DNA from: Stromatinia cepivora
Lineage: Eukaryota; Ascomycota; Leotiomycetes; Helotiales; Sclerotiniaceae
NCBI GenBank assembly: GCA_014898415.1
Contig: RCTD01000013.1
Location: 434,001-498,000 of the forward strand
Direction of reading: 5' to 3'
Length of the DNA: 64,000 nt
The position numbers and the translations under genes are program-made. Of the stretch, positions 12,948 to 24,042 are shown piece by piece. Numbering within the stretch: the stretch's first letter is position 1; every line of letters begins with the position of its first letter. The notes beneath the pieces are model-generated. The model was given only the letters and a program-made list of their open reading frames with translations. It was not told the DNA's origin and did not search any database.

Positions 12948-13139
12948 TCAGGCTTCATGGCGGCGATGATAATCTATAATCATACTACGGCAACAAACAC
13001 ACGGAGTCTTTTGACAGTAACAACATATAGAATTTTTCGGGCAAGATTTGTATATACACTTCTTATACACCATTCCAAGGGTTAAATTAGTATGTCGAAC
13101 TTGATACATGCCGTATTTCTTGACACGGGATAGATTCAT
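12948..13139 (-). CDS. Hypothetical small cysteine-rich protein
   Basis: A 63-residue frame from the ATG at 13139. It is basic and its middle is packed with cysteines: CIYKSCPKNSICCYCQ then TPCVCC, eight in about 24 residues, in CC, CxC and Cx4C spacings. It has no signal peptide or hydrophobic start, so it does not look like a secreted effector; a small metal-binding or zinc-knuckle peptide would fit. I recognise no family. It lies alone in a gene-poor region, and a frame this short can be open by chance. The cysteine pattern is the only reason to list it. Confidence 0.25.
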   Translation of the reverse strand: MNLSRVKKYGMYQVRHTNLTLGMVYKKCIYKSCPKNSICCYCQKTPCVCCRSMIIDYHRRHEA

Positions 13140-16100
13140 CTTTGCTGGGTTGATTATTTTTGAGGGTGCGGTATGAGGGGTTTGGTTATATACTCGAGAG
13201 ATTGTGTTTGTTGAAGAGAGAAAGAGAAGAGAGGGATGACGGGGCAAAGTTGGAGTTGAAGTTGAAGTTGGGGCTAAGTGAGAGGAATTTTAGTTATATA
13301 CGCTGGTGGAGTATTCACTTTAGAATAGAAAATTAGCGGGATTTGGATGTTTGGATTAGTGAAGAGGAGACGAAGGAAGAAAGAAGGAAATGGAGAGAGG
13401 TGGGAAAGGGTATATAAATCTAGCTCATGAGATAGTTCTAGAAATTTAGACATGAAGTAAAGTGCTGAAATATATCGGTTATATGTTACGTCAGTATCTG
13501 TTTGTGTTTGGCACTGCTGTTGTGGGTTATGTTTCTGAGTAGTGTTTTGCTGTGGATTTCGGGGTGGGATTTGAGAGGATGTTATGAGTTGGAGTAATAA
13601 TTATGATAGATAATGATATGAAAACAATATAAAAATAACACACAACGATAATAACACACCAACAATAACTTTCCAAAACCCAAAAGTAACTAAAAACCAC
13701 TCAAATAGCAACAACAACAACCGCAAAGAAAAACTCGCGACTCCGTGTCTAAAAACCTCCTGATTTTCCAACCTCGAATTGCATATCATGATATCCAGAG
13801 CTCTGAAGCTACAGTAATTATGGAAATTCTTCCAGCCATTTATTTCCCTTCGTCAGAGACTTTTCCACTAACTTGAAGGAGGATATCTAGATTGAGTTTA
13901 AAGATTTTTATATAGCTACGGGAAGAAAATTCGAAAGGTCCCGAAAGGGTAGTAGGTGAAAAGTGAGGTGTATTAGGAATGAGGTTTGGAGGATTATGAG
14001 ATTTCCCATAAATCTCGCTTCTCCTTATTTGCTCTTTAATTACATCTAATTTATATTCGCCCCTTTCCCCATCGAAAGCTGGTAAGATCTCACATAAAGA
14101 AAATACTTCCCTTCCCTAGCACTTCTATGAATGAGGAGATTTTGATATCTGGATCATATAGATGAAAGAATTACAGCTTAGGACCTAGATGTAATTCAAC
14201 ATTTCCTAAAAGATTATACTTTAAAAATAAGCTAATGTATTAATCGTATTAATCGAGAAATAGAATTCTAAGATATAGAAGTATATAAGTATATAAGTAA
14301 AGCTCAATCGTAGTTATTGAGACCAACTATAAATCACCAAAGTGCTTATCATGGGTGTTGTAGGAAGCAAATTGAGATTCTCGAATGTTAGTTTGATGCT
14401 TTGGTATATTTTAATTAGAGGTGGGCTTTAAATTTTTGGCGAGGTGTATCTATGTGTTGTGGTTTTTGGGAATGCTTATGGTGATGTTTTATATGATGAA
14501 TGGATTGACAACAAAAATAGGCCGAAATAGAGATTTTGTGAGTAACGATGGAAATGACCGTCCTTCCAAATCCAAAAACAAAGTCGTTGTGGTCTCCAGA
14601 CTATCTCTCCTTCTTTCTTTCCCAGTTATTGACATAAAAGAACCGACAACCTGTCTTTTCAAAAAGTTGGTTGAATTTTATGTTGTAAGTTAAGATATTA
14701 AATTGAGATTATATATATACCACGCTAGATACACGAACTGGGAGCATAAGGAAATATCAGGAGACTCTAGAGCCGAAGTTCAGCAATATCTGAGGGTGTA
14801 ATTTATCCTGAGCGGTAGAAAGTAAAATCGCACTTACCTTACTATAAAAGAGATTGTTCTGAAGCCACTTTATGGATATATGAAATTATGGTCCTCCAAC
14901 AGGGTTTTTGATGTTGCTTGCTAACCTGAGGAATGTTTTGGATCTGAGAATTATTTTAGGGTATCAGATTAGTTGAATAATACATGATAATATTAAGAAA
15001 AAAACATCTACTTTTGAATAGATATAATGAAGGAAAGGTGATGAAAGTACTACTGGTAGTAGACTCGAGCCTGATAGCAATAATGCTGATGAAAAACAGT
15101 AGAATATCTATGCAGTGATAATAAATATCGTGGAGAGGTTTCTAAATAATCCTGCTATTGGCAAAGTTTGTGAACACTCAATTGATAGAAAATCTAATTT
15201 TCAGAATCCACTTCCCACCACTCAACGTCCAGCCGTAGCTCTGTCCTGCATTTCTTGCCTTCTTTGATATAAAAAAATATACTCGCATCACCTAGGTCTA
15301 CATTTATAGTCTACTGATGATCTTTACATTCAATATTTTGACTAATAAAGATGCTAGTTGTCAATACCATCTGATCTTGCATCCACTAATACAAATCATA
15401 ATTCTTCTTAACTCTTCTTGATCTTCAATATTTACCCCTCAAGCTAAATCAAAGCAGAATGTATACTGATGAATCTATACATAAGCGATTTCTGGGATGC
15501 TGATACACACCTAATAGAGTAAGTAGTATATAAACCACCCCCCCTTTCTCCCCTCCTCCCTCTACAAACCCACAACCCACAACCCACAACCTATAACCTA
15601 CAAAACACATCTCCAAATCACTTCCATATCACCCCCAAAACTCTCCACCAAAGCAACTCCTCCCTCTATCTTCTCATCCTAATACAATCCAAACAGTGCA
15701 AAGACTACCACTGCCACTTGAAAGCAACCAAATAAGAAATATTTTTATTTTCTATTGAGAATTGAGAGTTGAGCTTGAAGGTTAATGATACAGAGTGCTG
15801 CATTGTACTTACAAGCACTAACAGCAAACATCAGTAAACAGCAAATAACAAAAATTTCAACTTATTAAAAAGATATTGGTAGTAAGAATGATAATGATAG
15901 TAAGATTAAAAGATTAAAAAACACCAATAAACCCAAAAAACTCAGGTATACAAACCATCGCATATCCTCGCAATATTCCTCACAATCACTAGGCTCTTAC
16001 CCATAGCCACATCCGCAGCAAGAACATCATGAACACACTCATGCAAATTTCAAACCAACACCTTCAAACTTCAGACTTCGATGTTGTAGTATTTTGAAGT

Positions 16101-16402
16101 TTGGAACTTTTATGTAATTTAATCAATGCTTTGTTTTGTTTTGCTTTGATATATGAATACTCGATTTTTGAGAAAGAATGATGTTTTTGTTTCTATTTCA
16201 ATTCCTCTCACTACCTCTCAATTAGCCGAAAAATTTATGTATGAAGGATTCACTCGTAAAGAGGCATGTACTTTCGCTTATAGGTATAGATGGGGGAATA
16301 CTGCTACGTTTTGCATATCATAATGCAGCAAAAATTAATATATCATTACATCTTACGCTTCTCCACCACGGCAACCCCTTCCACTCACCCAGCGCCCGCC
16401 TC
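13140..16402. other. Intergenic, gene-poor
   Basis: About 3.3 kb without a supportable gene. It includes AT-rich stretches (14.2-14.4 kb, 15.7-15.95 kb) and a pyrimidine-rich tract with ACCCACA-type short repeats at about 15.54-15.61 kb. Short open frames, for example 14421-14693 (+), lack any recognisable feature. Confidence 0.45.
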
Positions 16403-18814
16403 CTATACCAAAAATCCAAACAAAAGCCCCGTCCTCTTCCAATACTCCTTCGCTCCACTGCCCACCCGTTTCCTCTCCTGCATCTCAAGCTTTAATTTCG
16501 ATTCTATCTCATCACTCAAACCCTTGAGTTTCAACCCCGTAATCACTTTTTCCATATCCCCAGATTGTATAGGTTGTAGCGCGAAAGCTTGTTGTAAGAC
16601 AAAGATATCGAATAAGTATTGTTTGAGGAGATCTTTTTGTTTTTCTTCGTCTAGTTCTACATCCACCGGGGAATGAACTTCTTTTTCTGGTTCTTCTGTT
16701 TCCGCCGGTTTTTCAGTTTCAGGGGTATCGGTGGAAGAAGCAGTTGTTCCGTTACTAGCCACCTTCTCCGACAAAACTATGCTCCATTTCTCCCCAACTT
16801 GGGAATCGAGATGCGCTTTTAACACTTTAACAGCAACAGGACTCCAAAGATCCGCTCCAGAATCAGCCATAGCAGTTGATAAACCACGAAGAAATTTAAA
16901 TGTAGCAGGTGAAGGTTGAACTGGAAGTTCTGGTGTTCCTTCCCATAATGCTCTTCCTGCAACTTTCTTTTTCTTGAGTGATTTTACCAGGGCCGAGATA
17001 GGTTTTTCTGACACGGTTCTTGCGAGATTCTGGTGTAGTGATGGGACTAGTGAAAGACCGAACTTTTGTAGTGATGGATTTGTGGGTAGCTCTGCTCGGA
17101 TATCTCGTAAAATTCGTAAAATATACATTGAGATCTTTCCGCTGTACTCGCTATCCTTGTATTGCTCTACAAGTGTTGTAACTTTCGTATGTAGCTCCTG
17201 GAAAGCTTTTTCTAAGCTTGAATCAAGATAATCTTGTAACATCTGTGGATCTTCCCTACTAAGAAGATTTTGTCGCGACTCAAGACTCTCGTCATCTTCG
17301 ATATCTTCCAGATCATCATCCCATCTTTGTTTCTTCAATTGATCAATAACAGTGCCTATTTCCTCAATAAGATGCCTCCAAGTCTGAAAACTGTTGACTA
17401 CTCTTGAAACGGCATCATTGCGTCCGAAAGTACGAGCAAGAATGTCTTGTTTGAAAATATTACCTCCATTGCTGAGTTCTGCTGCCATCATATCTTCATC
17501 CCATAGACTCGCATGAAGATCAGTAATCCCTTCTTCCCATGTTGCCAATGTGGATTCTATTTCTGTTCCCACCAGATGAAGTTTACCAACTCGACTGTCC
17601 AATAACTCTACAAGTCGTTTGTTAACAACGCCTCGTAAACCATCTAGAAGTACAGACGGATCAAACCCTCTTGCTTTGCCTCCATCCCTAATCCATACCT
17701 CCAAAATCTTCGTTCGTAATTCGACTACTACCTTGAAGTCCAAACCTCCCTGAAGAGTCTTTGCGAAGCCCCCCAGTAACACTTCTGACGCTTTCTTCGC
17801 CCAACCTCTTAATGTCTCAACAGCTAATGATCCTTCCAAATCATCATGTCGAACATAAGGTGTAAAGTAAAGAATTTCGTCACCAAACCACCGCTCACAT
17901 ACATCTAATCTCAATCCCTCCAATTCTCGAATACTGTCATCTTTCAGTAAAGGTTTCGTCTTTAATGCAGCCAATGCCTCGCTAAGTCTCCTCGGTACCA
18001 ATGCTTGTACATCAAGTAAAGTCCTTGTATATATTTCCAAGGCTCGCAAAACACCTGATGTCTCCTGGGTTGACTCCTCTTCGTCATTGAATGCTAATGC
18101 CGTTGCTTCCCCTCGGACATTTAAAAAATGTCGTAAAACATCTTTCGCCCCAGAACTCGTAGTCAGACTATATGCGCAAAGTGCCTGTACCAGATCTTCC
18201 CTATCTTCAGCATCCCTGGTCAAGACCAATGTCTTCTCAACCGCTCGTAACAAACGTTTCGTCAAAACCACCCTCTTCTTCTTTGCCTCCTCCACAAACT
18301 CTCTATCCCCACCATTCCCACAACCCTCCAAACTCTTCGCCAACAACCGACTCAAAACCAGCACTTTCGCAGCAACCACCAAACTCCTTCCTCTCCCCTC
18401 CCCATCCACTCTCCCCTGCCCCCTCAAAAGTTTCCCCACCACAATCCCACACATACCCAAACCCTTCATCCTTGCTACCGCCCTCATTTCCTCCCCTTTC
18501 TTCCCATTCTTCATTTCTTCCTGTAATTTTCCTAGTCCAGAAACCATCCCAACCAATACATTTCTTCCACATCCTTCCCCTACTTTCCCAAGCTTTTCTT
18601 CAACTTCACGGATATCTTTGCGCATTTGTAGGATTTGTTCGGCGGTTCCCAGTAATTGTCTATAACTACCTCCAACTAGTGTACGTAGACGTGCATTTTT
18701 CTCATCGAGTTCGGTGGTGAGATCGCGGTGAAATTGTCGGATTTGGGGGAGGGGATGTTTGAATGCTTCAGAGGAAGTGAAGCATGTTGTGGTGGAGAGG
18801 GTTGTGGATGCCAT
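16403..18814 (-). CDS. COG1: Conserved oligomeric Golgi complex subunit 1
   Basis: Single-exon gene of 803 residues, the expected size for fungal Cog1. The N-terminus carries the Vps51/Cog1-type helical segment: DEKNARLRTLVGGSYRQLLG, followed by a heptad-rich stretch (QMRKDIREVEEKLGKV). The remainder is mostly helical without membrane segments, ending with an acidic linker (about residues 690-720: TDTPETEKPAETEEPEKEV) and a short helical tail. Cog1 is part of lobe A of the COG tether, which captures retrograde vesicles at the Golgi and keeps glycosyltransferases in place. It is transcribed divergently from RMP1 with 404 bases between start codons. Codon use differs along the gene: the 5' portion (plus-strand 18.25-18.6 kb) is strikingly C-rich on the plus strand. 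Identity rests on the N-terminal block and overall length, so confidence is high but not absolute. Confidence 0.85.
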   Translation of the reverse strand: MASTTLSTTTCFTSSEAFKHPLPQIRQFHRDLTTELDEKNARLRTLVGGSYRQLLGTAEQILQMRKDIREVEEKLGKVGEGCGRNVLVGMVSGLGKLQEEMKNGKKGEEMRAVARMKGLGMCGIVVGKLLRGQGRVDGEGRGRSLVVAAKVLVLSRLLAKSLEGCGNGGDREFVEEAKKKRVVLTKRLLRAVEKTLVLTRDAEDREDLVQALCAYSLTTSSGAKDVLRHFLNVRGEATALAFNDEEESTQETSGVLRALEIYTRTLLDVQALVPRRLSEALAALKTKPLLKDDSIRELEGLRLDVCERWFGDEILYFTPYVRHDDLEGSLAVETLRGWAKKASEVLLGGFAKTLQGGLDFKVVVELRTKILEVWIRDGGKARGFDPSVLLDGLRGVVNKRLVELLDSRVGKLHLVGTEIESTLATWEEGITDLHASLWDEDMMAAELSNGGNIFKQDILARTFGRNDAVSRVVNSFQTWRHLIEEIGTVIDQLKKQRWDDDLEDIEDDESLESRQNLLSREDPQMLQDYLDSSLEKAFQELHTKVTTLVEQYKDSEYSGKISMYILRILRDIRAELPTNPSLQKFGLSLVPSLHQNLARTVSEKPISALVKSLKKKKVAGRALWEGTPELPVQPSPATFKFLRGLSTAMADSGADLWSPVAVKVLKAHLDSQVGEKWSIVLSEKVASNGTTASSTDTPETEKPAETEEPEKEVHSPVDVELDEEKQKDLLKQYLFDIFVLQQAFALQPIQSGDMEKVITGLKLKGLSDEIESKLKLEMQERKRVGSGAKEYWKRTGLLFGFLV

Positions 18815-19218
18815 TTTGGCGGTGGGGGTTGTGGGATTGTTAGAGTTTGTGGATATTCATGTATTGCGAATTGGTGTATCTTTGAAATCATAGAATTGGA
18901 TGTTTTCTTCACATCATTGCTCGAAGTTCTAGACTTCGTAAGTTGTTGTATACCAAGGCTGTGAATGAAGCTTGGTCTGCACACTTGTTCATGGACACGC
19001 AGTCCGTGCACCAGCCTTCCTGCAAGGCTGCAAAATAAAGCCTTCTCGAATATCATTTTCTCCATCATCATCAATTCCCAATCTCAATCACACACCAAAA
19101 TGATATTTCCACACAACCCAAATTTTACCTAAACAAACCTTTTCAAAACTCAAAGGGAAAGGAAAATAACTCAAACCCTCAAACCCTCAAACCCCTCCAA
19201 ACCCCTCCAAAAAATATA
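18815..19218. promoter_or_regulatory. Shared divergent promoter region COG1/RMP1
   Basis: 404 bases between the start codons of two divergent genes, so it must hold both promoters unless the leaders are very short. I see no clear TATA box. Two tandem ACCCCTCCAA-like units sit just before the RMP1 start. Confidence 0.5.
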
Positions 19219-20084
19219 ATGAACACACCCACCCCCAACCCCCACCACACAACCCTCCTCTCCCTCCACCACATCCTACACCTAACACACCACCGCAACA
19301 AAAACCAACACCGACTCTCAAAATGGTACAAATCATTCAATATCCTCCGTCGACAAATTACTCGTCTGCTCGCTCTCGTTCCTGAATATGTGATTGAATC
19401 ATCACGTGGAAAGGCAAAAGTGAAAGTAAAAGGGAAAGCGAAGGAAAGGGGGGAGAGGGAAGAGAGGGAATTGCAGGGTTTGCTTGGGTTTATGCGGAAG
19501 GATGTGGTGGGGGGGTGTTATTTGTAGGTTTTTGGTTTTGTTATTTTTGATTTTATTTGACGAGAGGAGGAAGGGGGAAGAGACGGAGGAAAAGGATAGA
19601 AAGGGATGGATAATGGGAAGATTGCTAATAAATGTGAAAAAACAGAGCATTTAGTCAACTAGTAGCGGATAACCAATATGCTACTTTAGGATTAATGTTA
19701 ATGGGATGTCTAGCACGTTTATACAAGATACTCGAATCTTTAAGAGTCATAACCGCAGAGGAAATTGCCGAGAAAACCGGAACTGTAAAAGAGGAGACGA
19801 AAGTAAACGAGCCAGAAATAGGAGAGGATTTGGGTGAGAAGATCGTGAGGGATGCTCCGACTTCAGGAGTGGTCGAGGATAATCATGCGGAGGAAAAGGA
19901 AGAGGTAGAGGATAGTGAAATCAAGAAGTCAAAAGTAAAGAAGAGGAAACAGGAGGGTGAAGCATTGGAACGAAAAACTTCCAAGTTATCTTCATTAGAT
20001 TCGACGACAGCGAAACCGCCAAAGAAGAAGAGGAAAAAGAAGCGTGGAGATGTATTTGATGATTTGTTTGATAGTTTGATGTAA
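19219..20084 (+). CDS. RMP1: RNase MRP protein subunit Rmp1-like
   Basis: Exons 19219..19523 and 19646..20084 (intron phase 2, GTAGGT...CAG) give 247 residues. Exon 1 holds the family signature HHRNKNQHRLSKWYKSF, followed by NILRRQITRLLALVPEY. Exon 2 starts with AFSQLVADNQYATLGLML, the second conserved block, and joining the exons restores the usual order. The rest is a charged, lysine-rich tail ending in a KKKRKKKRG cluster, a likely nucleolar or nuclear localisation signal, just before DVFDDLFDSL. Rmp1 is the subunit specific to RNase MRP, the ribonucleoprotein that cuts pre-rRNA at site A3. It is divergent from COG1 and convergent with LAS21. The exon 1 tail is unusually Lys/Gly/Glu-rich and could be a fast-evolving linker. 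Confidence 0.85.
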
Positions 20085-20390
20085 TTTTAAGAATTAATGG
20101 TTAATTTGACACCCCTAAACAAGCGATCATGGAAGCGAGTCATTTCTGTGTCCCGGTGAGCATTTTGAATATCTCAAGCGGCAAGGTTGTAGTGTATATT
20201 ATACCACATCTCAGCAGCGGCATTAAATGGAATACGTGATAAATCTATTACCGCCTAATTTTTGACTAACAAATCGCCCTGTTCTATTTTACAATCTACC
20301 TCAACTTCCTTCCTTCCCTATCCCAAACAAACGAAATTCCTTCTCAATCCCCTCCTCTATACCTTTACCCCCTCCATCTTTCCACCCCCC
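20085..20390. other. Intergenic between convergent RMP1 and LAS21
   Basis: 306 bases holding the two 3' ends. The part nearest LAS21 (20262-20390) is a long plus-strand pyrimidine-rich stretch. No gene. Confidence 0.6.
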
Positions 20391-23300
20391 CTACCCAATC
20401 ACCCTCCCCACCCACCACAACCCACCACCAACCAGCACATTCCCCCCTAAATGCATGCCCACACTCCAAGCCATAGTATACAAAAACTTCGGACTAAAAA
20501 CCGTCCAGATGAAAAGATGCGTTCTAAGAACCGTACACGCGATCATCGTCGCCGTCAAACTACTCGCTAAAAATATTGTTAAGAGAGTTATATGATTTCC
20601 CCATACATTTTTCCTCATTACTCCATCTTTCTTCCAATATTTCAATAGTAGGAGATTACTAGCTGAAGTGAAGTAAAGAGGACCGGCCCAGTTAGAGGCG
20701 AAAATTAAGAGGCCGACGGCGAAGACGTTGTAGGAATCGACGCCGTTGTAGGCGGAGGAGAGATCGATGGAGGAAATGGCATTTGAGTTTCCGAGGGCGA
20801 AGAAGGAGGTTTGTTGGAGGAGGAGGGTGGTAGTGGTTATTTCTATGAGGGAGAGATTGAGGATTGAGAGGAGAGAAAATTGGAGTTCGAAGACTAGGAT
20901 GAGGGGAATGTTGGTTGCTCGTGTTTGGGTGATTAGGAAGAGGACTATAAGGTCGTGAATTGTGCGCATGGGGACTGAAGTTCGGTTAGTTATGAGAGGC
21001 TTTCGGAGGGCTTGTGGGGAAGAATTCACCATTTGCACGTTTGGTTGGTGGACCAAAACTAGATAGTATAGTATATACTAGACAAGATGCAATACCGATG
21101 AATACCAACCTTGCCCGAAGAACAAGTGGAATACCAGTATCGCTATCTGCCATAGTTTTTGCTAGACCTGCCAGAAGTTCAGGTGAATCTTCATTTGTAA
21201 AGGCAAGTTTGAATGTGATTGCTGCGGTGGCCAAAAGTGTAGAGATTGCACCAGCGACGATCTGTGGGAGACGGGAGAATCCTCTGCTGGCGAGTGATTG
21301 AAGGTTCCAAAGATAGGTAGCTCCTACAAGTGTCCAGAGAGTTAATCGGTGTTGAGACAAAAATGTTCGAGCAATATCAGGATCACCGGCAAATTTCTGG
21401 CCGGTTTGGTTCCATCGTCTAGCAATCCTAGTGGCGACCAGAATCAATAAAGAGCTAATGGCGAGTAACCAAAGTTCGCGAGATTGACGACGTAAACTGG
21501 AAGATTGTTAGTTTTGACTTGAGATGTAAAGTAGAATCATACTTCTTGATCGATAAAAGGAATAGCCATCCTGTAGTTATCCAATACCAGAAATGCTGTT
21601 CCTCTTCAACATAACTACTAGCAAACATCATGATGCCGTAGGTCAAGCAAATACCTATGAACGGAATGCTTGCCTTAAGATGGTTTGCTATAAATGGCCC
21701 GGCTGCCACTGCTGCCATGACTAGAGCCAAAGCTGCAATAATTTGGCCAGTGATCAATTTCTTGACATCATAATTACTGGCCGTGCTGCTCATCAAGTCT
21801 TGAGCTTCCTTCAACCACTGAAATTTTGTTAGATATTGAATACGGGTATGAATGATTACATACTTTTGTGACGGCTGCAGCCCACGCATCATAATCTTGC
21901 TCGGAAGTCTTGAGACCAGCTAGGACTTGGGTAATCCTTCTCCATTGACATGCCAAGTCATCAACACTACTTGATAGCTCGTGGCAGTTTTCGGAAGTAC
22001 CGTCGTTTTCAAATGACGGAAATGTTGCAGTAACCACACTGAGAATTTGTCTCGCATTTCGCAGTAAGATCTGAACACGGTCATTTCCTGGTGGAGGTTA
22101 GTGATGGAGAGTGGTGGAGAGTGACGGAGAGTGATGGAGAGTGATGGAGAGTGATGGAGAGTGATGGAGAGTGATGGAGAGTGATGGAGAGTGATGGAGA
22201 GTGATGGAGAGTGATGGAGAGTGATGGAGAGCGATGGAGAGTGATGGAGAGCGATGGAGAGTGATGGAGAGCGATGGAGAGTGATGGAGCTTGATTGGGT
22301 ACTCGGATAACATACTTTCAGGCCAAAATGGTAAGAAGTCATCAATGAAAGCTCCCAAGTTATTTCTCGGTACAGGAAATCCAAGTAGAGCTCCAAGTGT
22401 AGGAGCAATGTCAGACTGTTCAACCGTTTTGTAATACTGGAACTCCTCTTCAAAAGGAGCAGGCACCACAAAATTCTGGCGCTCATGCATAAGGTCCTTG
22501 AATCTTGGCGACATGAAGACAAGAGCTGGGGAGGTTTCTCCTGGAGCAGAACCACCATGATTACCAGCATCATTCATACCGTGATCACCACATAACACCA
22601 AGAGAGTCGAGCTTAGATAGTCTTTCGCTTCCATGTTTTCATAGATTAGCCGGACAATACCATCCATCTCTTGCTGTTTCGGAATCATATTCGGGCTAAA
22701 GAAGAAATTAGTTTCCTGTGTAAATATCTCTAAACAGATGATTCTCACCTCCGTGGACCTGCTTTATGTCCAATATGATCAAGTCCAAGATAGTGAAGAA
22801 CCATAGTATTCCAATCATCATTCATCAACTCTTCCGGAACATGTCTCGTCACGTTATTATCCACTTCAGTAAAATCCTATTAGAAATTGATATTCAGCTA
22901 CATTCATTTTATGTACAATCTCAACCACTCGACGACTGACCGAAACGAAAAAGCTTGAAGTCCCATCTGCTCTATCAAAAGTTTCTGGAAATAGCTTCAA
23001 CCAAGTGTCATCTCCATACATGACCATCTTTCCTCCTCCTTTTGCTTTCATTTGTGCTAGCCATGTATCTTGAGTCGCCAAAGACGAAGATGTATCTGAC
23101 TCGGCGAAGTTTAGAATTACGTCGAGAAAAGAAGGTATAGAACCAGTTGTTATAGCTTTTATTCTTGGCATAGTAATGGTAGGGGAGGTCGCATGAGCTG
23201 TGAATGGAAGTGCAGCGCCATTGGAAACGAGACTATGGAAAGAGTTAGTGAAGGTTTCAAGAAGGTGGCAGATATGCAATTGACCTTTGAGTAAATTGGA

Positions 23301-23577
23301 ATCCAGAATTATTTGAAAATACAAAGTCGCTTTTAAAGTTAGCTTTGGTCTCAGACTCTGCTTCAAGGCACCTCTACCTTCTCAGCGCATCAACAACCAT
23401 GAAGATGACCTTATCAAATGGAGCCTCCGGGGGTTCTCCAAAATCTAGAGACTCATACTGTGCTAATCCAGAGAGAAATGGCTTATAAGGAAAGAAGCCA
23501 CTAGCAAATATCAATATGGCAATTGGGATGAGAATATTTGCTGCCAAGAGCACAAAGTTTCGTGTCCTGGAGACCAT
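20391..23577 (-). CDS. LAS21: GPI ethanolamine phosphate transferase 2 (Las21/Gpi7/PIG-G type)
   Basis: Nine exons on the minus strand: 23577..23378, 23329..23285, 23232..22941, 22876..22749, 22695..22316, 22087..21864, 21817..21543, 21496..21030, 20974..20391; 864 residues, normal for the family. Every junction keeps frame. The protein starts with a signal-anchor helix (NFVLLAANILIPIAILIFAS). The luminal alkaline-phosphatase-like domain follows: VIFMVVDALRSDF, the active-site Thr region ATSPTITMPR, GLDHIGH and LCGDHGMNDAGNHGG. The C-terminal half has many hydrophobic membrane segments. The enzyme adds ethanolamine phosphate to the second mannose of GPI anchors in the ER membrane. Intron 5 (22088..22315) is almost entirely a 10-bp tandem repeat. 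Intron 8 has a clear ACTAAC branch site. Exon 1-3 introns are very short (48-52 nt). Confidence 0.92.
22101..22290 (+). repeat. 10-bp minisatellite inside LAS21 intron 5
   Basis: Nineteen back-to-back units of GTGATGGAGA (plus strand). Most are perfect. Variants: GTGGTGGAGA and GTGACGGAGA near the left end, and GCGATGGAGA three times alternating with the normal unit at the right end, giving a 20-bp higher-order pattern there. The array starts 13 bases from the intron's 3' end and fills most of its 228 bases. It stays open as Ser/His/Leu-rich sequence in each frame, which gives spurious long open frames. Confidence 0.95.
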
Positions 23578-24042
23578 TTTGCGCGCCTTTTAGTCTTGAC
23601 CCATTGATCGCTTGCCTGGAATCAATTTATGTTAGCTTGAAAAGAAGAGAATCCTGTAATTCGAATTATTCTCTGCCATTTGTATATTAGTCTAAAGAAT
23701 CTTTCAGGAAGTTCGTATTGAGAGAAGCTAGGTGTCAGGTTTGCGAACGCGTTTTGGCTTCCTGATAAGAAATCCTTATCGGTCAGTGACATGGATAAAT
23801 GTGATATTTTGGTGCAATGCATATATGAGGGGAAAGGTCTTTTCCAAAACGAGGTCGGCGGAAAGGCTGCAACTCTAAAATTCTTGATAGATTCTAATAT
23901 CTCGAAGTCCTTTCAACTACTCCTCATTGTTTTATGCCAGAGGGTTTAACATAACCCTCACCATGAACTCCATAACCCCAAAACCTGATAGTCCGATGCG
24001 CCTATAAATTACTATTTATTTTCGACCTCTATCATCTTCTCT
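23578..24042. other. Intergenic LAS21 to DUF2423 gene
   Basis: 465 bases between two minus-strand genes: the LAS21 promoter and the 3' end of its upstream neighbour. No gene or motif stands out. Confidence 0.5.

Noticed and set aside
18087..18720. Two long plus-strand frames opposite COG1
   Set aside because: Antisense shadows of the C-rich 5' part of COG1, rich in Ser/Pro/Phe, with no features of their own.
22101..22290. CRISPR-like array
   Set aside because: Units are directly adjacent 10-bp repeats with no spacers, inside a eukaryotic intron.
22098..22748. Long minus-strand frame running from LAS21 exon 5 into Ser/His/Leu repeats
   Set aside because: The repeat part lies in a GT-AG intron; splicing restores the conserved LAS21 sequence, and the read-through ends in a stop.
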